Shown: positions 58,440-64,000 of the stretch, one piece after another
How positions within the stretch are numbered: the stretch's first letter is position 1
Layout of the letters: each line of letters starts with the position of its first letter
Source: Paenibacillus aurantius
GTDB lineage: Bacteria > Bacillota > Bacilli > Paenibacillales > NBRC-103111
Length of the DNA: 64,000 nucleotides
Direction: 5' to 3'
NCBI RefSeq assembly: GCF_032268605.1
Contig: NZ_CP130318.1
Location: forward strand, 4,873,501 to 4,937,500
Made by a program: the position numbers and the translations under genes
The notes under the pieces: model-generated
The model's input: the letters and a program-made list of their open reading frames with translations, nothing else
Databases searched by the model: none
What the model was told of the DNA's origin: nothing

Positions 58440-60824
58440 CTACCACTTGGAGCCGCCGGATTGGTTACCGGATGAGCCCCCGCCCCAGTTTCCTCCTCCG
58501 GAGGACCGTCCCGACGAGCCGGGGCCCCAGGACCCGCCGCCCGAATACCCGCCTCCCCCGCGGGAGCGGGGATAGCCGAAGCCCCCCGGGCCGGCGGCTG
58601 GCCGGTTCTGCAGCTCCAGCGCCGCGACCAGCTGAAGGAGCTCGCTCCCTTGCCGGTAGGCCTCTTGATAGGCGCCGGCCTCGAGAAGCTGTCTGGCCTG
58701 CTGCCTCATGGAGGCGTAGGACCGCCCGTAGGAGGAGCCCCCGAAGGGGCCCTGCATCGCCCGGTAGCGGGCATCCGCTTCCAGCAGCGCGCGCTCGGCC
58801 GCTTCCTTCTGGGAAGCCAGCCGGTTCGCCAGCTCAGCGAAGCTTCGTACCGCTTCCGTCAGCCCGGACACCTGCCGGTCGGCCTCCGCCAGGTTGTACG
58901 GGGCGGAAGCCAGCGCGCCTTCCGAGCGGCTGTTCCAGGCTGCGAGCTGCCCGGCTAGTCCGCCGAGTCCGGAGGAGCTCGCCAGGCTGAGGCCCCGGCT
59001 TCGGACAGCTTCCAGCAGCCCATTGTACGTCTGCCAAGCCTCCTGCTTCCGGAGCCTCAGGCTCTGAAGCGTCCGGTCGAGCTCCCGGCCGAGACGGCCG
59101 GCTTCCTCGAGCCAGCTCTCGGCCGAGGAAGCTTTTGTAAGCAGGGCATCGAGCTTCTCCCGGGCCGCCTCGAACGCTTGGTGCTCCTCATCCGTTTCGG
59201 TCCGGATCGATGGCAGCCCCCGGTCGATTTCGCTTAGAGTCTGCTCCACCACACTCTCCCGGTTTAGCAGCTCCCGCCAATGGGTCTCGTCATACTCGGC
59301 CCTCACCCGGCTAAGCTCTGCCTGAAGACCGTTGTCCTCCTGCCGGATCCTCCGGATCCTTTCCTCGAGCCCGGCCAGATCGGCGCGGTTGCGCTCCCGG
59401 AGCTCGCCCTGTCTCTTCGTCCGGTCGAGCGCCTCCCGGGCAAGCCCGTCCCGCTCCTCCGCCAGCCGGCGGACTTCCTCCATCCTTCCGGCCTGCAGCG
59501 CGGCAAGGAGCTCTCCCGACAGCTTCTCCGCCCGCTCGAGGCGGGCATAAGGATCGAAGTCCGGCAGCTTCAGCCGATGCTCCGCGATAAGGCGGCCCAC
59601 CTCCTCCCGGATCCGGCCCGCCGAATCGGGAAACGCCCGGCGGTCTTTCTCATACCGGCCGACGTCCTGCACATCGGTCGCAAGCATCGTCAGGACCGCT
59701 TCCGCCTCCCCGCCCGCCTTCTCGGCCTCCACCGGATCAAAGGGGACGAGCTCCCCCGCCTGGGCAATGGCCTTCTCCAGTTCGTCCAGCCGGCTGTAAA
59801 GCTCCGTTAACGGGAAGCTATTTTCCTGCGCCAGCTTGTCCGTTTCGGCCTTCAGGGATTGCAGCCGGGAAGACAGGTCGGTCACCTTGCTCTTAACGGA
59901 CTTGTCGACCTTCTCCAGATGCTCGACTTCCTTATGGACCTCATCGTATTCCGACTTCAACGAAGCATGGCGGGCTTCCATCTCGCCCAGAAACCGTCCT
60001 AGACCGGCTGCGTTCAGGAAAGAACCGCCATGCTCCTTCAAGGCAGACACCAGCTCATTCGCCCTTACGGTCAAATCCGTCAACTTCCCGTCGGCGGCCT
60101 GAACCAGCTTCTCCGTCTCGCCCTGCACGAGTCCGATGTACTCCCTCAGTTCCTCGGACGTGCGGGTGATCGCCACGAACGTGGACTCCGCCTCGCCGCG
60201 CAGGCGGACCAGCCGGCCCCGCATCCGCCAGCTGTACATAAGATACATGGCTAGAGCAGCTGCGGCCAGACCAAGCACGAGCGGGCCGACAGGCAAGCCG
60301 GAGCTCCCTGTCCGGTTCGTCGACGGAATACCTTCGGGAGCCGACCCGGTCCCGGCGGCCGGGGCAGTCGGAAGCTCTTGAACCGCCCGCATTAAATTAA
60401 CCGCCCCGCCGGTGAAATCCCCCGCTTGGGCATAGGGAATGAATTCTTCCGCCACAAAAGCGTCGATCGGCTGGGAGCGCCCCATGCGCGCTTCGAGCTT
60501 CCGCAGCAGCTCCGGATTGCGAAAGTTCATCTCCACCCGCCGGTCCGTCCGGGAAAGGAGCAGCAGAATATCTTCAGGGCCGAGCCCCCACTCCCGGTAC
60601 ACCCGGTCTGCATAGGCCTGCGGTTCCTCTCCTTTTAAACTGGTAACGGTCAGAATATGAAAGGTATAAGCGCCCTTTTGCGCGGTCTCTTCTAAGGTCT
60701 TACTATTTCCTGCAGGAAACATTCCGGCCTCGTCATGCACCAGGCCTGTAGTCGCGGCGAAAGCCGGCATTACCAGGCTGAGCATAAGCCCGAGCACAAG
60801 CAGGAAGCTTCTAATGGTACGCAT
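58440..60824 (-). CDS. TPM-domain membrane protein with long coiled coil
   Basis: A 794-residue protein. A signal peptide (MRTIRSFLLVLGLMLSLVMPAFA) leads to an extracellular TPM domain (about 26-150; GLVHDEAGMFPAGNSKTLEE, ILTVTSLKGEEPQAYADRVYREWGLG, VEMNFRNPELL). One membrane helix (about 180-205) is followed by some 500 residues of cytoplasmic coiled coil and a tail of Gly, Ser, Trp and Pro repeats (GGGGYSGGGSWGPG) ending GGSKW. Similar tails occur in YgcG-type proteins. TPM domains act in photosystem repair or as phosphatase-like modules; the role here is unknown. The start at 60824 follows GGAGGG. Confidence 0.85.
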   Translation of the reverse strand: MRTIRSFLLVLGLMLSLVMPAFAATTGLVHDEAGMFPAGNSKTLEETAQKGAYTFHILTVTSLKGEEPQAYADRVYREWGLGPEDILLLLSRTDRRVEMNFRNPELLRKLEARMGRSQPIDAFVAEEFIPYAQAGDFTGGAVNLMRAVQELPTAPAAGTGSAPEGIPSTNRTGSSGLPVGPLVLGLAAAALAMYLMYSWRMRGRLVRLRGEAESTFVAITRTSEELREYIGLVQGETEKLVQAADGKLTDLTVRANELVSALKEHGGSFLNAAGLGRFLGEMEARHASLKSEYDEVHKEVEHLEKVDKSVKSKVTDLSSRLQSLKAETDKLAQENSFPLTELYSRLDELEKAIAQAGELVPFDPVEAEKAGGEAEAVLTMLATDVQDVGRYEKDRRAFPDSAGRIREEVGRLIAEHRLKLPDFDPYARLERAEKLSGELLAALQAGRMEEVRRLAEERDGLAREALDRTKRQGELRERNRADLAGLEERIRRIRQEDNGLQAELSRVRAEYDETHWRELLNRESVVEQTLSEIDRGLPSIRTETDEEHQAFEAAREKLDALLTKASSAESWLEEAGRLGRELDRTLQSLRLRKQEAWQTYNGLLEAVRSRGLSLASSSGLGGLAGQLAAWNSRSEGALASAPYNLAEADRQVSGLTEAVRSFAELANRLASQKEAAERALLEADARYRAMQGPFGGSSYGRSYASMRQQARQLLEAGAYQEAYRQGSELLQLVAALELQNRPAAGPGGFGYPRSRGGGGYSGGGSWGPGSSGRSSGGGNWGGGSSGNQSGGSKW

Positions 60825-61011
60825 CCTTGTCCCTCCCCCGGCAATCTCGTTACCCTTTTTTACCCGATTGCCCCTGGAACTAAGCAAGGCCCCCGCACCG
60901 GCACGTCAGAAGAAAGGACTTTTTTCCTGCTTTTTCTGCCGAACCCGTCTATCTTTCGACAAAATATGGTAAAATACCCTTATCTACTTAAGCAACCGAG
61001 GAGTGACTTCT

Positions 61012-62502
61012 TTGCCAACCACCGCCCGCCGCTCCCTCCAGCCCCTCGATCTTGGACGGTACCAACAGGAACGGGATCTCCAAATGCTTCAGAGGCTCCG
61101 TTACTCCTCTTTTCTCCTTTTGGCTTTGGCTCCTTTTCAGCTTTATGCCGACTTCTTCCTGTACCGGGACGCGTCTCCCGCTTCCTTTCGTTACATCCTT
61201 CTTGCCATTCATGTCATCGGACTGCTGCTTTCCCTGCTGTACCTGATGCCCTATCCGCGCAAACGGATGACCGGCCACCGGTTCGGCCTTTCCCCTTCTG
61301 TCGTGATTACTGCATATTCCTGCTTATATCTCGGGGGAGGGATTCTGGCGTCGCTTAACAGCCAAAGCCTGACCGGGAATGTCGATGCCTATGTGGTCAT
61401 CCTCTTTGCCGTCGCCGTGCTGCTCCCCTACCGGCCTGTTCCCTTCCTTGTTATAGTGGCAGCGGGGCACGCCCTGTTTCTCCTTCTGCTGGCGCACGTC
61501 AGCCGGGACCCCTTTGCCCTCGTCTCCAAGCAGATCAACACATCGGCTGCCGCCTTGATGAGCGTGGTCGCGGTTTTCACGTTCGACCGCCTGCGGTTCA
61601 AAAATTTCAGGCACCGGGTTATGCTCGAAGAGAAGGAGGAGCACCTCCGCCGGCTGTTCATGATCAATCCCCTTCCCCTCGTGCTCACCAGCATGGACGG
61701 AGAAAGAGTGATCCTGCACAATGACAAAGCGAAGGATTGGCTGGGGCTCTATGAGGAGGGCCGCGAGGCTCCCGTCTCCTCCCTTTTGTACCGGGATGAG
61801 ACAGACCGTCTGGAGATTGCCGCCGGCCTGGAACAGAACGGGCGCATTCCGAACCGGATGCTTCCCGTAACGCTGCCTTCCGGGGAGACAAGATGGGTGA
61901 TCGTCAACTACGAACGGATGGACTATGCGGGGGAAGCCTGCGTGCTGATCGGCATGACGGACATTTCGGAGCTCAAGCGGCTGGAGGACGAGCTCACCCG
62001 CCATGCCACCACGGATGAATTGACCGGAGTGCTGAACCGCCGGCAGGGCATGCTTCTTCTGCAGAGGGAATTGGAGGAGTCGGAACGGACCCACCGCGGC
62101 TTCGTGCTAGGCTTCGTGGACATTAATGGGTTAAAGCAGGTCAATGACCGGTACGGTCATGCCGAAGGCGATGACCTGATCGCCACGGCGAGCGGGGTTA
62201 TGCAGCAGCATCTGCGTCCCGGCGAGTTTCTGTTCCGCTTTGGAGGGGATGAATTCGTAATGGTCCTTCGAGGCGGACTGAAAGAAGCCGGCCAAAGGTG
62301 GGACCATATGCAGTACGGCCTTCTGGAGGCTAACCGCACCGCCGGCAAGCCCTACGAAACAAGGGCAAGCTGCGGGTTGACCCGCAGCCTGCCCGGAAGT
62401 AAGCTCAGCCCCGAGGCGTTAATCGAACGGGCTGACGCCGAGATGTACCAGAACAAAAAAAGGCTCAAAGCCCCTTCCTCCGATAAGGTGCGGGAGGGTT
62501 GA
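61012..62502 (+). CDS. membrane diguanylate cyclase (TM-PAS-GGDEF)
   Basis: A 496-residue c-di-GMP synthase. The N-terminal about 190 residues hold six hydrophobic helices (a MASE-like sensor), a PAS domain follows (about 210-315; LVLTSMDGERVILHNDKA, MTDISELKRLEDELTRHA), then the GGDEF domain (about 325-480; TTDELTGVLNRRQGM, FGGDEF). The I-site region reads R-P-G-E instead of RxxD, so feedback inhibition may be weak. I choose TTG 61012, 8 bp after GAGGAG; a GTG at 61003 overlaps that site. It is convergent with the kinase gene. Confidence 0.92.
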   Translation: MPTTARRSLQPLDLGRYQQERDLQMLQRLRYSSFLLLALAPFQLYADFFLYRDASPASFRYILLAIHVIGLLLSLLYLMPYPRKRMTGHRFGLSPSVVITAYSCLYLGGGILASLNSQSLTGNVDAYVVILFAVAVLLPYRPVPFLVIVAAGHALFLLLLAHVSRDPFALVSKQINTSAAALMSVVAVFTFDRLRFKNFRHRVMLEEKEEHLRRLFMINPLPLVLTSMDGERVILHNDKAKDWLGLYEEGREAPVSSLLYRDETDRLEIAAGLEQNGRIPNRMLPVTLPSGETRWVIVNYERMDYAGEACVLIGMTDISELKRLEDELTRHATTDELTGVLNRRQGMLLLQRELEESERTHRGFVLGFVDINGLKQVNDRYGHAEGDDLIATASGVMQQHLRPGEFLFRFGGDEFVMVLRGGLKEAGQRWDHMQYGLLEANRTAGKPYETRASCGLTRSLPGSKLSPEALIERADAEMYQNKKRLKAPSSDKVREG

Positions 62503-62520
62503 TAAGCCCGGCCTACGGGT

Positions 62521-63774
62521 CTACCGGTCGGACTTGGGGAAGGAAATGGCAAACCGCGTTCCTTTCCCCCTCTCGCTGGTCACCCTTACTTTGCCCCCCA
62601 GGGAACGGATGATCTGAAAGCTGACCGTCATGCCGAGGCCCGTCCCGCTTTCCTTCAAGGAATAGAACGGCGACCCCAGCCGGTCCAGCTGCTCCCGGGT
62701 CATGCCCACCCCCTGGTCTTCAATCGTCAAGAGGACCCGGGAATCCCCTTCGGCCGAGCAGGCGGCCCGAATGCTTCCTCCCTCCGGCATGGACTCCACC
62801 GCATTTTTCAGGATATTGACGAGGCACTGGCTGAGCTTGCGGGGATTGGCCCGAATCCAGCAATCTGCATCTCTCTCGGTGTGGATTGTGACGCTGCGGA
62901 GCTCCGCATACGAGTGCAGCAGATTGGCCACCCTCTGCAGCTGGAAGCCCGCCTCCACCTCTTCGTTGTCCCCGCCAGCCGGTTTGCCGAAATCGAGCAG
63001 CTCGTTGATGGTCTCGTTGGCCCGGTCCAGCTCCTCAATGGAAAGCTGGATGAATTCCTTCTTCCGGGGAGGAAGAGCGGGGTCGTCCAAGAGCTGCAGA
63101 AATCCCCGCACCACCTGCATCGGATTCCGGATCTCGTGGGCAAAAATCCCCGTCAAGTCGCGGATAGCCCGGAATTTCTCCGCTTCCAGCATCTCGCTGC
63201 GCAGCCGCCGGATCTCCCGCAAATGCTCATAAAAGGCCGTAAGGAGCCCTCCGACCACCGTAACAAAAAGCAGGTGGAGGCCTTGGACCGGTAGAGTTCC
63301 CAGCTCTCCCCCATTGAGCACCTGAAACCACAGCAGCCCGACGAAGGCGTAGAGCAGGGTCAGGCTGGCGCCAAGACGGATTCGCTTCGCCTTATCGGCC
63401 GCCTGAAAGCGGCGGACGTTCCCAAGCACAACCGGAAAGGCCGTCAGCAGAGCGCCGAGCGTATTATAGAACCCCGGATCGAACCCGCCGGCAAGCCGGT
63501 ACCCCACCGTGAAAACGGCGAGAAACAGACCGGTTGTGGGGCCTCCGTACAAGGTGCCGAGCACAAGAGGAACCACCCGGACATCGAGCCGGTAGCCCTC
63601 TCCGAAATGGGCCGGGAAGGTCATGCAAAGCATGACGGCCAAGCACCACAGGGCGGCCATGACGGCTTTTTCCCGCCAGCCCTGCTTCCCTCTCTCCTCG
63701 AAGAACGGCTGGTAGGTAAACATGGGGATGGCCGAAAGGGCCAGCTGCAGCAAGAAATCTTTGATCACATTCAT
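62521..63774 (-). CDS. KinB-like membrane histidine kinase
   Basis: A 417-residue sensor kinase. Residues 1-190 contain about six hydrophobic helices of the 5TM-5TMR_LYT type (LDVRVVPLVLGTLYGGPTTGLFLAVFTVGYRLAGG). HisKA has the phospho-His in IFAHEIRNPMQVVRGFLQLL; the ATPase domain has NILKNAVESMPEGGSI, EDQGVGM, GTGLGM. The layout matches KinB/KinD-type sporulation kinases that feed the Spo0 phosphorelay. No response regulator is adjacent, also typical. The start ATG at 63774 follows AAAAGG. Confidence 0.9.
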   Translation of the reverse strand: MNVIKDFLLQLALSAIPMFTYQPFFEERGKQGWREKAVMAALWCLAVMLCMTFPAHFGEGYRLDVRVVPLVLGTLYGGPTTGLFLAVFTVGYRLAGGFDPGFYNTLGALLTAFPVVLGNVRRFQAADKAKRIRLGASLTLLYAFVGLLWFQVLNGGELGTLPVQGLHLLFVTVVGGLLTAFYEHLREIRRLRSEMLEAEKFRAIRDLTGIFAHEIRNPMQVVRGFLQLLDDPALPPRKKEFIQLSIEELDRANETINELLDFGKPAGGDNEEVEAGFQLQRVANLLHSYAELRSVTIHTERDADCWIRANPRKLSQCLVNILKNAVESMPEGGSIRAACSAEGDSRVLLTIEDQGVGMTREQLDRLGSPFYSLKESGTGLGMTVSFQIIRSLGGKVRVTSERGKGTRFAISFPKSDR

Positions 63775-63835
63775 GAAGGTACCTTTTCCCTGGAATTATG
63801 CTTCTATCATAGCACGGAAAAGGACCGGTCAGTAG

Positions 63836-64000
63836 TCAACAGGAGACAAGACGGGCCCCCAATTTTTTGGCAAATCCCCGGGCCCCTTCGTCCATCACCT
63901 TGCGGTGGTTCCACCGGTAGAGCGGCCGCAGAAGCGGAGCAAGCCTGTTCATCCACGACTTGTTGGTGTTCACCTGCCAGCGGTATTCGATCCGGGTAAT
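63836..64000 (-). CDS. SRPBCC-family protein, C-terminal fragment (cut by window edge)
   Basis: The last 54 residues of a gene that begins beyond 64000: ITRIEYRWQVNTNKSWMNRL and onward, ending KKLGARLVSC. The pattern RWQVNT followed by a long amphipathic C-terminal helix (LLRPLYRWNHRKVMDEGARGFAKKL) is that of SRPBCC / polyketide-cyclase-like lipid-binding proteins. The substrate is unknown. Confidence 0.65.
   Translation of the reverse strand: MTRIEYRWQVNTNKSWMNRLAPLLRPLYRWNHRKVMDEGARGFAKKLGARLVSC

Overview
The window looks like chromosomal DNA of a spore-forming, GC-rich member of the Bacillota, most likely the family Paenibacillaceae (Paenibacillus or a close relative). The grounds are strong AGGAGG-type ribosome binding sites with frequent GTG and TTG starts, a YfiT/BstA-type bacillithiol transferase, a SinI-domain protein, a SpoIIM-like protein, KinB-like and 7TMR-DISM histidine kinases, and a YezD protein in a sulfate-uptake operon. 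No rRNA, tRNA, CRISPR array, insertion sequence or prophage was seen.

Layout. 1-5100: a probable Pel-type exopolysaccharide and c-di-GMP locus: the N-terminus of a PelD-like membrane GAF protein cut by the window edge, a receiver protein, a secreted GH114/PelA-like glycosidase, a UDP-sugar 4-epimerase, an Hpt-REC-GGDEF-REC diguanylate cyclase and another receiver. 5772-10110: sulfate ABC transporter operon sbp-cysT-cysW-cysA-yezD with a sigma-A promoter and a terminator in its leader. 10110-11730: gene-poor, with a promoter-to-hairpin unit of about 450 nt that may be a non-coding RNA, and a CD3324-family regulator behind a leader holding two mini-ORFs and a terminator. 11733-13341: acetyl-esterase-like hydrolase and bacillithiol transferase. 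13386-18949: four-gene MacAB-like ABC export operon whose last ATPase carries an AbrB-like tail. 19214-22399: a leuB-like gene, thyA-dfrA and an orphan SinI-domain gene. 22658-25552: DISM histidine kinase and OmpR-type regulator. 25810-28984: FAD oxidoreductase with a divergent AraC regulator. 28985-33827: carboxymuconolactone-decarboxylase-like protein, histidine kinase plus thiamine-diphosphate enzyme, and a sugar isomerase.

33946-41050: RDD / SpoIIM-like / DUF58 / MoxR / DUF4350 / DUF4129 / polytopic membrane protein island, a conserved but poorly understood system. 41237-50637: complete myo-inositol degradation operon iolD-E-C-A-J-G-B followed by a LacI-family regulator; two TTAAGCGCTTA-type palindromes flank the iolD promoter. 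50889-53628: lipoprotein and membrane protein pair, then a 2-oxo-acid decarboxylase. 53752-57743: ECF41-type sigma factor with its oxidoreductase, and a MmyB-like regulator divergent from an NAD epimerase. 57848-64000: acetyltransferase, a large TPM/coiled-coil membrane protein, a membrane diguanylate cyclase, a KinB-like kinase and the C-terminus of an SRPBCC protein.

The themes are biofilm and lifestyle signalling (Pel-like genes, two GGDEF proteins, SinI, three histidine kinases), sulfur and inositol nutrition, and envelope-associated systems. A short palindromic repeat (arms GCCTTATCCG / CGGATAAGGC) recurs at gene 3' ends. Function calls rest on reading motifs and gene order only; no database search was possible.
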